DNA from: Hydrogenophaga sp. | GTDB lineage: Bacteria; Pseudomonadota; Gammaproteobacteria; Burkholderiales; Burkholderiaceae_C | Assembly (NCBI GenBank): GCA_021154985.1 | Contig: JAJNQE010000179.1 | Span: 1 to 48,444 of the forward strand | Direction: 5' to 3' | Length of the DNA: 48,444 nt | Shown here: piece after piece, positions 7,826 through 16,896 of the stretch | How the letters are laid out: each line of letters starts with the position of its first letter | How positions within the stretch are numbered: position 1 is the stretch's first letter | Made by a program: the position numbers and the translations under genes | The notes under the pieces: generated by a model | The model's database searches: none | Told to the model about the DNA's origin: nothing | What the model saw: the letters and a program-made list of their open reading frames with translations, nothing else

Positions 7826-9064
7826 TCAGGACGGACGCTGCATCTTGCAGCTGGCCTGAGCCGGCGTGGCCGCTTCGGCGGCCGTGAAACGCTTCACCGG
7901 CTTGAATCCCATGTCGGTGTTGTCGGCCTTGTACTTGGCGTCTTTGGCCACCGTCGAGACCACCATCGGCAACAAGACCTGGTGGTCGTCCGCACGCATG
8001 CTCATCTCGCCCATGGGCGTGGTGATTTTTGTGTTCTCCAGCGCACGCGCAAAGGCGTTCACGTTGAACTGGCCGCCCGCGGCTGGCACCTTCTTGAGCG
8101 CCTCACCCACCATGGCCAGACCGAAGATGGTCTGGGCGTCGGTGGCCACCGGCAAGGAGCCGGTCTTGGCGCGGAAATCGGCTGCAAACTGCTCGCCCGC
8201 GGCGCCGCCGGCTTCGGCATTGAAGGCGTGGGCAATGTAGTGGCCGATGGCCAGTTCGCCCGCGTTGGCGATGTTGCCGGGCTGGTCCAGGAACGTGGTG
8301 CCGAAGCGCGCCTTGAGGCCTGCGTCGCGCGTGGCCTTCATCAACAGCAGCAAGTCGTTGGACCAGTTGCCGGTCATGACGGTGTCGGCCTTGGCCGCGC
8401 CGATCTTGGCCACGTAGGGCGCGAAGTCCTGGATCTTGTTGGTGTCGTGCAGGGTCTTCTCGACCACCTGGTAACCACCGAGTGCGGCGTTGTCGACGAT
8501 GGCCTTCTCCATGTCCTGACCCCAGGAGTAGTTCTGGTTGATCGCGTACACGCGCTGGCCCAGGGTGCCGGTTTCCTTCATGGCCAGCACCAGCGCCTTG
8601 GTGCGCAGTTGTGCGTTGCCGCTGAAGCGGAAGTGGTGGAAGTGGCACTTTTCGCCGGTGAGTTCCAGCGCCTCGGCGCCCACATTCAGGTAGACCACCT
8701 CCTTGCCCGGGTTGCGAAGGTTGTGCTTGCGCGCGTCTTCGGTGATCTGCCCGCCCACGGCCGACGATGCCCCCTGCACGACCATGTGCACGCCATCGGC
8801 AATGGCGGCCTTGAGCTTGTCGGCCGCGCCCGTGGGGCCACCCTGGTTGTCGTACTCCAGCAGTTGCACCGGCTGGCCGTTCCAGCCGCCCTGGGCGTTG
8901 ATGCGATCGACGGCGTAGCGCGCGGCGTTGCGGTACAGCAGACCCGACGCGGCCTGTGGACCCGAGAGCGTTTCGATCACGCCGATCTTGACCGTCTGGG
9001 CCGAGGCAGCGCTGCAGACAACGAAGCAAGCGGCGGCAATGCCGGCTTTGTGGAACAGTTTCAT
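7826..9064 (-). CDS. ABC transporter periplasmic binding protein (Peripla_BP_6/LivK type)
   Basis: 412 residues from the ATG at 9064, preceded by a good ribosome site (AAGGAGAC). A Sec signal peptide is clear (MKLFHKAGIAAACFVVCSAASA, cut before QTVKIG). The mature protein starts with VKIGVIETLSGPQAASG, the ligand-binding opening of the family, and continues through NDQGG-like and GNWSNDLLLLMKA segments. It captures the substrate for the LivHMGF transporter encoded downstream. Members of this family bind amino acids, amides, aromatic acids and other carboxylates, so the ligand is open. The gene sits 53 bases after the first SDR of the operon. Confidence 0.88.
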   Translation of the reverse strand: MKLFHKAGIAAACFVVCSAASAQTVKIGVIETLSGPQAASGLLYRNAARYAVDRINAQGGWNGQPVQLLEYDNQGGPTGAADKLKAAIADGVHMVVQGASSAVGGQITEDARKHNLRNPGKEVVYLNVGAEALELTGEKCHFHHFRFSGNAQLRTKALVLAMKETGTLGQRVYAINQNYSWGQDMEKAIVDNAALGGYQVVEKTLHDTNKIQDFAPYVAKIGAAKADTVMTGNWSNDLLLLMKATRDAGLKARFGTTFLDQPGNIANAGELAIGHYIAHAFNAEAGGAAGEQFAADFRAKTGSLPVATDAQTIFGLAMVGEALKKVPAAGGQFNVNAFARALENTKITTPMGEMSMRADDHQVLLPMVVSTVAKDAKYKADNTDMGFKPVKRFTAAEAATPAQASCKMQRPS

Positions 9065-9117
9065 GATGTCTCCTTGTAGTAATGACACGGGGGAAAGGCG
9101 TACCGCTGGCGGGTGCG

Positions 9118-9909
9118 TCACAGGTACTCGAGGTTGCCGTCCACGCTGATCGCCTGGCCGGTGATGTTTCGCGCTGCAGGGGCGCTGAGGAAGAGCGCGG
9201 TGGCGGCCACGTCGTCGGCGGTGACCATGCGGCGCAGCGAGATCTTTTTCAGGTATTCCTCGCGCATCGCGTCCACGCTGAGGCCCGTGGTGGCGGCTCG
9301 GGCGGCGATCACGGCGTCCATGCGCTCGCCTTCCACAACGCCGGGCAGGATCGCATTGACCCGCACGCCCTGCGGGCCGAGCTCGATGGCCAGGGATTTC
9401 ATGAGGCCCACCACGGCCCACTTGGTCGCGGCATACGGCGTGCGGAAGGCGTAGCCCAGGCGGCCGGCCACCGAACTCATGGCAATGATTGACGGGTTTG
9501 CTTGCGACTGCTTGAGCAGCGGCACAGCGCGGCGCGCAAACAAATACTGGCCGTTGAGGTTGACCTCCACCGTGCGCTGCCACTGGCTCAACGCGAGCTC
9601 TTCAATCGGGCCGGTGGGCCCGGCAATGCCGGCGTTGTTGACCAGCAGATCCAGCCCGCCGAAGCTGGCCACCACGTCCTCGAACACCAGGTCCACATCA
9701 CGCTCGACCGAGGCGTCGGCCACGCTGGCGGTGATGCCGGACACGGTGCCCGTCAGGCGATCGATGGCGCCGCGGTCGATGTCGCACACATGGACACGCG
9801 CCCCCGCCTCGCTGAAGGCTTGGGCAATCACGGCGCCGATGCCGCTGGCGCCAGCGGTCACCAGAACGCGCAGACCTGGCGGGGGAACGAGGGAATTCAG
9901 AAGGGTCAT
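9118..9909 (-). CDS. SDR-family oxidoreductase, first gene of the Liv-BKACE operon
   Basis: 263 residues from the ATG at 9909. The frame stays open for another 26 codons upstream, but that part has no homology to an SDR start. Motifs: cofactor site TAGASGIG, an Asp after the second strand (CDID) that favours NAD(H), NNAG, and the catalytic Ser...Tyr-x-x-x-Lys in SSVAGRLGYAFRTPYAATK. The C terminus ends in ITGQAISVDGNLEYL, typical of classical 3-oxoacyl reductase-like SDRs. It heads the block and is divergent from the PucR-type regulator. Inference: first oxidation step on the imported compound, or a partner of the second SDR. Confidence 0.82.
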   Translation of the reverse strand: MTLLNSLVPPPGLRVLVTAGASGIGAVIAQAFSEAGARVHVCDIDRGAIDRLTGTVSGITASVADASVERDVDLVFEDVVASFGGLDLLVNNAGIAGPTGPIEELALSQWQRTVEVNLNGQYLFARRAVPLLKQSQANPSIIAMSSVAGRLGYAFRTPYAATKWAVVGLMKSLAIELGPQGVRVNAILPGVVEGERMDAVIAARAATTGLSVDAMREEYLKKISLRRMVTADDVAATALFLSAPAARNITGQAISVDGNLEYL

Positions 9910-10159
9910 GTGAGATCGATGGGGCAGTACAAGGTGGCTCCGGCCTGGGTTGGCGCTCTTGGGGCACAGCGAGACTGTTCCCGACAAGGTCCACCGGGTC
10001 TATGTAGGGCCGAGACACCAGGAGGCCCATCTGAATGTGCGAACTGCACTCAGTACAAACCCTTAGATGCGGGCCAGCACCAGCACTTCAACGAAGACGC
10101 CCGATCTGCTAGCCTGCGCAGCTTTTGGGCGTCTGACGCCCTCCTCGGAGAATCTGTGC
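9910..10159. promoter_or_regulatory. Divergent control region between SDR-Liv-BKACE operon and its likely regulator
   Basis: This 250-base gap must hold promoters for both directions. A weak plus-strand candidate is TTCAAC (10086-10091) and TAGCCT with a 17-base spacer. A short perfect hairpin, GGGCGT-CTG-ACGCCC, sits at 10127-10141 in the leader of the regulator gene, next to its ribosome site. GTGCGAACTGCAC (arms GTGC/GCAC) in the middle of the gap is a possible operator half. None of these is strong enough to call on its own. Confidence 0.4.
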
Positions 10160-12145
10160 ATGCCCAATGACCCCACGGTCGAGACCACCGACCGGATCGG
10201 TGAAACACTCCTGGGCCTGCTGCACGCCGGTGCCACTGCGGAGCAACTGGCGGCCCGGCTGGCTCAGGTTCAGGCGATGCCTTCCAACACCCGGAACAAG
10301 GCCCATCTGGTCGAACTGGTGCGCATGGCCATGGCGGTGCACCACCGGCTGGACATGCAACAGCAGCGCGAGAGCGGCATGCTGGCGGTGATCGAATCGG
10401 CGCGCGACCTCTCCAGCCGGTTGGATCTGCCCGAGTTGCTGAGCGCCGTGGTGTCGCGCGCGCGGCGTCTGCTGGGCTCGCAGGTGGCCTGGCTCTCGGC
10501 CTACGACGCCAACCTGGACGCCTTCCATGTGATCACCACCGACGGCGCTCTGGCGCGCAGCACCGGAAAGATGATGGCGACCGGGGACGTGGGCATGGTC
10601 AGCGTGGTGTTGAAGACCCGTTTGCCCTTCACCACCTCGGACTACTTGAACGACACCCGGTTCGCCCATGCCCCGCAGTTCGACGCCACCTTTCGCGACG
10701 AAGGCATCGCCTCCCTGGCCGGCGTCCCCCTGCTGTGGGAGGACGAGGTGATCGGTCTGCTCTTTGTGGCCGACCGCTACCACCGCACCCACACGGCGCA
10801 CCACATCTCCATCCTGAGCACCCTGGCCACGCACGCAGCGGTGGCGATCAAGAACGCCATGGCGTTTGAAGATGCCCGCGCGGCGCTGCGCAGCGCCGAG
10901 GCGGTGCGCGCCAAACTGGAGCGCAGCACGATGGAGGTGCAATCGGCCGCCGAGGCGCACGACCAATTGACCACGCTGCTGGCCCGTGGCGCGCCGCTGG
11001 CCACCATCTGCCAGACGGTGGCGCAGATCATGCGGGGCCATGTGCTGGTGCTCGACGAAGCCGGCGAGGTGATCGGTCGCGGGCTGTGTGCCGAACACGA
11101 TGGCGCCGGTGCCGACGCGTACCACCCCCACAGCGAGCACAGCGAAGCGCTACTGAAGGCGTTGGGCGAGAGCCGCCGCAGCGGCCGCTCGGTGGTGGCC
11201 CATGAAGCCATGGGCGAGACATGCCGCCTGAACGCGGTGATCGGTGGTAACGACGTGCTGGGCTCCATGCTGCTGTTTCGCCGCGAAGCGCTGGACAGCG
11301 CGGCCATCCGGACCTTCGAGCGCAGCGCCAGCATCATCGGCATCGTGCTGCTTTCGCGCGAGCGGGCCGAAGCCTCGCAAAGCCGCGATCAATCGAGCCT
11401 GCTGCGCGATCTGCTGTCGCCGCGCCAGGAAGACCTGGGCCGGCTGAGCGAACGGGCCGAACGCTTCGGCGTGGAGCTGCATCGGCCCATCACGCTCATG
11501 TTGCTGCAGACGCAGGCTTCAGACGCCGCCTACCTTGCCAGACGACTGCGCGCCACGCAGGAACTGCCCCGCGCACTGTTCGACGAGGTCGACGGCGTGC
11601 TCACCGTGCTGTGCGCCACCTCGCGCGCCGACGAAATCCGCAGCAGCGTGGAAGCGATGGCCCGACAACATTTCGGCCACCACTTCCTGGGCGTGCTCTC
11701 CAGACCGATTGCACAAGCGTCCGAGCTGCCCTCGCTGAACGCATCGCTGCGCCGCGCCTTGCCGGTGCTGACGCGCCTGGGTGCGCGGGGCCAGGTGGTG
11801 GGACACAACGAGCTGACGCTGTACTCCACACTGTTCGAAACCCACGACCAGACCAGCCTGCGCGCGTTTCTGGACACCCACATCGGCTCGTTGCTCGCGC
11901 ACGACCGCAAACGGGGTTCGGAACTCGTGTCCACCCTGCTGTGCTACTTCGAGTGCAACCAGAACGCCAAAGCGGCCGCGGACCGGCTGGGCATCCACGT
12001 CAACACCATGCGCCAGCGCTTGAGCACGGTGGAGGGACTGATCGGGCATTGGGGCAACGCCCTGCGCGCGCTGGAAATCCAGGTGGCTGTGCGGCTGTGG
12101 GTCCTTTGTCAGCCACCGGCCCCGGCTGGTTCTGTGCCGGCATGA
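10160..12145 (+). CDS. GAF-domain transcriptional regulator with PucR-type C-terminal helix-turn-helix
   Basis: 661 residues from the ATG at 10160, with GGAG about 8 bases upstream. Residues about 60-250 contain a GAF sensor domain (LSSRLDLPELLSAVVSRARRL to LLFVADRYHR) followed by a short helical linker. The middle part looks like a second sensor or CdaR-like region. The C-terminal 60 residues are a PucR/CdaR helix-turn-helix (FECNQNAKAAADRLGIHVNTMRQRL). Related proteins control catabolic operons in response to small molecules. Its divergent position beside the SDR-Liv-BKACE block makes that block its likely target. It is transcribed toward cbbA and ends 80 bases from it. Confidence 0.83.
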   Translation: MPNDPTVETTDRIGETLLGLLHAGATAEQLAARLAQVQAMPSNTRNKAHLVELVRMAMAVHHRLDMQQQRESGMLAVIESARDLSSRLDLPELLSAVVSRARRLLGSQVAWLSAYDANLDAFHVITTDGALARSTGKMMATGDVGMVSVVLKTRLPFTTSDYLNDTRFAHAPQFDATFRDEGIASLAGVPLLWEDEVIGLLFVADRYHRTHTAHHISILSTLATHAAVAIKNAMAFEDARAALRSAEAVRAKLERSTMEVQSAAEAHDQLTTLLARGAPLATICQTVAQIMRGHVLVLDEAGEVIGRGLCAEHDGAGADAYHPHSEHSEALLKALGESRRSGRSVVAHEAMGETCRLNAVIGGNDVLGSMLLFRREALDSAAIRTFERSASIIGIVLLSRERAEASQSRDQSSLLRDLLSPRQEDLGRLSERAERFGVELHRPITLMLLQTQASDAAYLARRLRATQELPRALFDEVDGVLTVLCATSRADEIRSSVEAMARQHFGHHFLGVLSRPIAQASELPSLNASLRRALPVLTRLGARGQVVGHNELTLYSTLFETHDQTSLRAFLDTHIGSLLAHDRKRGSELVSTLLCYFECNQNAKAAADRLGIHVNTMRQRLSTVEGLIGHWGNALRALEIQVAVRLWVLCQPPAPAGSVPA

Positions 12146-12179
12146 CACAGCGCGCCGCTTCACCGGGCTGGCGACCCCC

Positions 12180-12202
12180 GCGGTGTTGACCACGAACACC
12201 GC
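12180..12202. terminator. Hairpin between convergent regulator and cbbA
   Basis: A perfect 8-bp inverted repeat (GCGGTGTT / AACACCGC, loop GACCACG) lies in the 80-base gap between two convergent genes. No T run follows on either strand, so if it terminates transcription it is weak or factor-assisted. Confidence 0.4.
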
Positions 12203-12225
12203 ACTCCGGGCTGCGAGCGCCGGCA

Positions 12226-13263
12226 TCACGCATACCGCGCAACCATCTTCTCCAACGGCATCGGCACAATCTTCCCGGCCATGCCGGCGCAGCCAAACGA
12301 CTGAAAGCGCGCCTGGCAGATTTCTTTGGCGGCGGTGGTCGCGTCCTTGAAGAACTTGCGCGGATCGAACTCGCCCGGGTTCCTGGCCATGGTGCGGCGC
12401 ATGGCACCGGTCATGGCCAGGCGGATGTCGGTGTCGATGTTGACCTTGCGCACGCCGCTCTGGATGCCGCGCACGATTTCTTCCACCGGCACGCCGTAGG
12501 TCTCCTTGATGTCGCCGCCGTGCTCGCGAATGATGGCCAGCCACTCTTGCGGCACGCTGCTCGATCCGTGCATGACCAGGTGGGTGTTGGGGATGGCCCG
12601 GTGGATGGCGGTGATGCGGTCCATGGCCAGGATGTCGCCGGTGGGTGGGCGGGTGAACTTGTAGGCGCCGTGGCTGGTGCCGATGGCGATGGCGAGCGCG
12701 TCCACGCCGGTTTGTGCCACGAAGTCTTTGGCCTGCTGCGGGTCGGTCAACATTTGTTCGTGGGTGAGCTGCCCCTCGGCGCCCACACCGTCTTCTTCGC
12801 CGGCCTCGCCGGTTTCCAGCGAACCCAGGCAACCGAGTTCACCTTCCACCGACACACCCACCGCGTGCGAGAACTTCACCACCTCGCGCGTCACGGCCAC
12901 GTTGTACTCGTAACTCGCGGGTGTCTTGGCGTCTTCCATCAGCGAGCCGTCCATCATCACGCTGCTGAAGCCGCTGCGGATGGACTGCTGGCACACGGCC
13001 GGTGTGGCGCCGTGGTCCTGGTGCATGACGATGGGGATGTGCGGGTACATCTCGATCGCGGCCTCGACCATCTTGCGCAGAAACGGCTCGCCCGCGTACT
13101 TGCGCGCTCCGGCGCTGGCTTGCAGGATCACCGGCGCGTTGCTCGCATCGGCTGCCTGCATGATGGCCTGGATCTGCTCCAGGTTGTTCACGTTGAACGC
13201 GGGCACACCGTAGTGGTGTTCGGCAGCGTGGTCGAGCAGCTGGCGCAGGGCAATGAGGGCCAT
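12226..13263 (-). CDS. cbbA: Fructose-1,6-bisphosphate aldolase, class II
   Basis: 345 residues. This zinc-dependent aldolase condenses glyceraldehyde-3-P or erythrose-4-P with DHAP in the Calvin cycle, giving fructose-1,6- or sedoheptulose-1,7-bisphosphate. The zinc site HQDHG, a GELG segment and the C-terminal NIDTDIRLAMTGA phosphate-binding region are visible. It is the last gene of the cbbYFPTZA operon, starting 25 bases after the cbbZ stop. No frameshift or missing residue is seen. Confidence 0.95.
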   Translation of the reverse strand: MALIALRQLLDHAAEHHYGVPAFNVNNLEQIQAIMQAADASNAPVILQASAGARKYAGEPFLRKMVEAAIEMYPHIPIVMHQDHGATPAVCQQSIRSGFSSVMMDGSLMEDAKTPASYEYNVAVTREVVKFSHAVGVSVEGELGCLGSLETGEAGEEDGVGAEGQLTHEQMLTDPQQAKDFVAQTGVDALAIAIGTSHGAYKFTRPPTGDILAMDRITAIHRAIPNTHLVMHGSSSVPQEWLAIIREHGGDIKETYGVPVEEIVRGIQSGVRKVNIDTDIRLAMTGAMRRTMARNPGEFDPRKFFKDATTAAKEICQARFQSFGCAGMAGKIVPMPLEKMVARYA

Positions 13264-13288
13264 GGGGTTCCTTGAAAACGCGGTGGTG

Positions 13289-13960
13289 TCAGTTGAGCAG
13301 CGCAGAAAAATCCGCGATCACGCGGTCGGGCTTGCAGGCCTCGATGGGCTCGCCCATGTTGTAGCCATAGGGCAGCGCCCACACGGCCACGCCGGCGTTG
13401 CGGGCGGTGGCCACGTCGATCGACGAATCGCCCACGAAGAGCGCGCGCTCGGCCTTCACATTGAATCGCTGCAGGCAATCGTGCACAGCGGCCGGGTTCG
13501 GCTTCTTCACCATCAGGGTGTCGCCGCTGATCACACGGTCAAACATCGGCGCGAGCTGGTGCGCGTCGAGCACGGTCTGGGTGTAGCGGCCTTCCTTGTT
13601 GGTGACCACGGCGAGCTTCACGCCCGCGTCCTTGAGCGCCTTCAGGGTTTCGCGCACATGCGGGTAGAGATGGCTTCGCGTGCCGCAGCGCTGCTGGTAG
13701 TGGCCGCCGAACGCAGCTTCGATGGTGGGGAAATCGGCGCCGTGGCGCACCGTCTCGGTGGTGGTGCGGCGGCGGTCGGCCAGGGCCGAGATGAGCAGCT
13801 CGCGCGTGCCATGGCCGATCCAGTCGTTGACCTGCGTTTGTGTCACCGCGGGCAGGCCGAACTGGGCCAGCGTGTCGTTCACCGCGTCGGCGATCTCGGG
13901 CGCGGTTTCGATCAGCGTGCCGTCGAGATCAAAGAGGATGAGGTCGAAGGCGCGCGTCAT
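13289..13960 (-). CDS. cbbZ: Phosphoglycolate phosphatase
   Basis: 223 residues. It is a HAD-superfamily phosphatase with motif I DLDGTL (nucleophile Asp), motif II in VVTNK, and motif III/IV in KKPNP...VGDSSID. In autotrophs it removes phosphate from 2-phosphoglycolate, the product of RuBisCO's oxygenase reaction. The start overlaps the cbbT stop (ATGA), indicating coupled translation. Position in the cbb operon makes CbbZ the best name; other Gph-type substrates are possible. Confidence 0.92.
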   Translation of the reverse strand: MTRAFDLILFDLDGTLIETAPEIADAVNDTLAQFGLPAVTQTQVNDWIGHGTRELLISALADRRRTTTETVRHGADFPTIEAAFGGHYQQRCGTRSHLYPHVRETLKALKDAGVKLAVVTNKEGRYTQTVLDAHQLAPMFDRVISGDTLMVKKPNPAAVHDCLQRFNVKAERALFVGDSSIDVATARNAGVAVWALPYGYNMGEPIEACKPDRVIADFSALLN

Positions 13961-15969
13961 GTGAGCAACCCCCTCACCTCGTCACACACCCGCTCGGTCG
14001 TGATACCGAAGTGCTCATACAGCGCCTTGGCCGGCGCCGACTCGCCGAAGCTGGCGATGCCCACCACCGCGCCTCTGCGGCCCACGTACTTGCGCCAGAA
14101 GTCGGGGTGCGCGGCTTCCACCGCCACCGTCGGCAAGTCCAGCGGCAACACGCTGTCCTGGTATTCGCGGGGCTGGCGGTCAAACACGTTGGTGCAGGGC
14201 ATGGACACCACGCGGGTGCTGATGCCATCGGCCCCCAGCGCGTGGTGCGCCTCCATGGCCAGCGAGGTCTCGGAGCCGGTGGCCACGATCACGGCGCGTG
14301 GGTGGCTGCCTTCGGCCAGCACGTAACCTCCCTGCCGGATCTTTTCCACCATCGACACGTCGGTCAGGCGCGGCAGGTTCTGGCGGGAAAGACACAGCGC
14401 CGTGGGGCCGTCGCGCCGCTCGATGGCGCAGGCCCAGGCCACGGCGGTCTCCAGGCCATCGGCCGGTCGCCACACATCGAGCTGCGGAATGATGCGCAGG
14501 CTGGGCACGTGTTCCACCGACTGGTGCGTGGGTCCGTCTTCGCCCAGACCGATGCTGTCGTGCGTGAACACGTGGATCACGCGCAGCTTCATGAGCGCGG
14601 CCATGCGTATGGCATTGCGGCTGTAGTCGCTGAAGGTGAGAAAGGTGCCGCCGTACGGGATGTGGCCGCCGTGCAAGGCCATGCCGTTCATGACGGCAGC
14701 CATGCCGAATTCGCGCACGCCGTAGCTCAGGTGGTTGCCCCACTGGTCGCGCCCGGCCTTCACGCAGCCCTTGAAGTTGGTGAGGTTGGAGCCGGTGAGG
14801 TCGGCGCTGCCGCCGAAGAACTCGGGCACCTGGGTGTTGAGCGCATCCAGCGCGTTCTGGCTGGCCTTGCGGGTGGCCACCGCATCGGCCTTGGCGGCCA
14901 CGGCTTCAAACACGCCGGCCAGCGCGGGGGCAAAGCCGGGGTGCAGTTCACCGGCCATGCGGCGTTCGAACTCTGCCGCCTCCTTGGGGTGCTCGGCGCG
15001 GTAGGCATGAAAGCGCAGGCGCCACTCGGCCTCCAGGGCCTGCCCCCGGTCCACCGCGTGCCAGGCCAGTGCCACGTCGGTCGGCACCTCGAAGGGCGGC
15101 GCGGTCCAGCCCAGTGCGTCGCGCGTGGCCTGCACCTCGGCCGCGCCCAGCGCGGCGCCGTGCACGTCGTGGGTGCCGGCCTTGTTGGGTGAGCCCTGGC
15201 CGATCACGGTCTGGCAGCAGATGAGCGTGGGCCTGCCGTCGGCGCGGCGCGCCTGCGCTTTCGCGGCAATGAGCGCGAGCTCCACCGCGGTCGGATCGTG
15301 GCCGTCCACCTTTGGAATCACGTACCAGCCATAGGACTCGAAGCGCTGCGGCGTGTCGTCGGTGAACCAGCCGTCCACATGGCCGTCGATGGAGATGCCG
15401 TTGTCGTCGTAGAAGGCCACCAGCTTCGAAAGGCGCAGCGTGCCCGCCAGCGAACACGCTTCGTGGCTGATGCCTTCCATCAGACAACCGTCGCCGAGAA
15501 ACGCGTAGGTGAAGTGGTCCACCACGGTGTGGCCGGGGCGGTTGAATTCGCTGGCGAGCTGCTTCTCGGCCAGCGCCATGCCGACCGCGTTGGCAATGCC
15601 CTGGCCCAGCGGGCCGGTGGTAGTTTCCACGCCCGGGGTCACGCCCACCTCGGGGTGGCCGGCTGTCTTGCTGTGCAGCTGGCGGAACGCCTTGAGCTCA
15701 CTCATCGGCAGGTCGTAACCCGTGAGGTGCAAGAGCGCGTAGATCAGCATCGAGCCGTGGCCGTTGGAGAGCACGAAGCGGTCGCGGTCGGGCCAGTGCG
15801 GGTTGGCCGGGTTGTGGCGCAGGTGGCGGTTCCACAGCACCTCGGCGATGTCGGCCATGCCCATGGGCGCGCCGGGGTGGCCGCTTCTGGCCTGCTCCAC
15901 CGCGTCCACCGCGAGCATGCGGATCGCGTTGGCCATCTGGCGGGCAAGTTCGGGCGATGGGTTCTTCAT
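13957..15969 (-). CDS. cbbT: Transketolase
   Basis: 670 residues, the usual length. It transfers two-carbon units among sugar phosphates in the regenerative phase of the Calvin cycle and needs thiamine diphosphate. The TPP-binding region GDGCLMEGISHEA...DDNGIS, the early HPGAPMGMAD motif, the central catalytic-domain segment (REFGMAAVMNG, THDSIGLGEDGPTHQ) and the C-terminal domain are all present. It starts 19 bases after the cbbP stop. The thiamine biosynthesis cluster a few kilobases away makes its cofactor. Confidence 0.96.
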   Translation of the reverse strand: MKNPSPELARQMANAIRMLAVDAVEQARSGHPGAPMGMADIAEVLWNRHLRHNPANPHWPDRDRFVLSNGHGSMLIYALLHLTGYDLPMSELKAFRQLHSKTAGHPEVGVTPGVETTTGPLGQGIANAVGMALAEKQLASEFNRPGHTVVDHFTYAFLGDGCLMEGISHEACSLAGTLRLSKLVAFYDDNGISIDGHVDGWFTDDTPQRFESYGWYVIPKVDGHDPTAVELALIAAKAQARRADGRPTLICCQTVIGQGSPNKAGTHDVHGAALGAAEVQATRDALGWTAPPFEVPTDVALAWHAVDRGQALEAEWRLRFHAYRAEHPKEAAEFERRMAGELHPGFAPALAGVFEAVAAKADAVATRKASQNALDALNTQVPEFFGGSADLTGSNLTNFKGCVKAGRDQWGNHLSYGVREFGMAAVMNGMALHGGHIPYGGTFLTFSDYSRNAIRMAALMKLRVIHVFTHDSIGLGEDGPTHQSVEHVPSLRIIPQLDVWRPADGLETAVAWACAIERRDGPTALCLSRQNLPRLTDVSMVEKIRQGGYVLAEGSHPRAVIVATGSETSLAMEAHHALGADGISTRVVSMPCTNVFDRQPREYQDSVLPLDLPTVAVEAAHPDFWRKYVGRRGAVVGIASFGESAPAKALYEHFGITTERVCDEVRGLLT

Positions 15970-15988
15970 GGGTGTGTTCCCTTCGCGT

Positions 15989-16873
15989 TCAGACCAGGCC
16001 CATGGCTCGCTTCTTGCGCTCGACCATGCGCCAGATGAAGGGTGTGAAGATCAATTGCATGGCCAGCTCCATCTTGCCGCCGGGCACCACGATGGTGTTG
16101 GCGCGGCTCATCATGGAGCCGTTGATCATGTTGAGCAGGTACTGGAAATCGATGCCCTTGGGCTTGGCGAAACGGATCACCACCATGCTCTCGTCGGCGG
16201 TGGGCACGTCGCGCGAAATGAAGGGGTTGCTGGTGTCCACAATCGGCACGCGCTGGAAGTTCACATGCGTGTGCTGGAACTGCGGGCAGATGTAGTTCAC
16301 GTAGTCGGGCATGCGCCGCAATATCGTGTCGGTCACCGCGTCGGCGCTGTAGCCGCGCATGTTCTTGTCGCGCCAGAGTTTCTGGATCCATTCGAGGTTG
16401 ATCACCGGCACCACGCCCACCAGCAGGTCGGGGTATTGCGCCACGTCCACCTCGGGCGTGACCACCGCGCCGTGCAGGCCTTCATAGAACAGCATGTCGG
16501 TGTTCTCGGGCAGCGGCTCCCAGGCGGTGAAGGTGCCCGGCTCCTGCTGGTAGGGCGCGGCCTCCTCGGCGTTGTGCAGGTACTTGCGGCACTTGCCGGT
16601 ACCGGTCTTGCTGTAGGTCTTGAACAGGTTTTCGATCTCGTCGAACAGGTTGTTCTCGACGCCGAAATGGCTGAAGTGCTGGTTGCCCGCGGCCTCGGCC
16701 TCGGCCGCCTTGAGCTTCATCTCCTTGCGGTCGAAGCGGTGGTAGCTGTCGCCTTCGATGATGGCCGCGCTCACCCCCTCGCGGCGAAAGATGTTCTGAA
16801 AAGTGCGCGTGACGGTGGAGGTGCCGGCGCCGCTGGAACCGGTGATGGCGATGATGGGGTGACGTTCCGACAC
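15989..16873 (-). CDS. cbbP: Phosphoribulokinase
   Basis: 294 residues, typical of the bacterial (class I) enzyme. It phosphorylates ribulose-5-P to ribulose-1,5-bisphosphate, the RuBisCO substrate. The P-loop GSSGAGTSTV near residue 12, EGDSYHRFDR, and the later FYEGLHGAVV and VPIVDTSNPF segments are diagnostic. The start codon is GTG (16871-16873), set by GAGGAG five bases upstream. The gene lies 23 bases after cbbF and 19 bases before cbbT. Confidence 0.96.
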   Translation of the reverse strand: MSERHPIIAITGSSGAGTSTVTRTFQNIFRREGVSAAIIEGDSYHRFDRKEMKLKAAEAEAAGNQHFSHFGVENNLFDEIENLFKTYSKTGTGKCRKYLHNAEEAAPYQQEPGTFTAWEPLPENTDMLFYEGLHGAVVTPEVDVAQYPDLLVGVVPVINLEWIQKLWRDKNMRGYSADAVTDTILRRMPDYVNYICPQFQHTHVNFQRVPIVDTSNPFISRDVPTADESMVVIRFAKPKGIDFQYLLNMINGSMMSRANTIVVPGGKMELAMQLIFTPFIWRMVERKKRAMGLV

Positions 16874-16896
16874 AGGAGCTCCTCGGTTGTTGTTGT

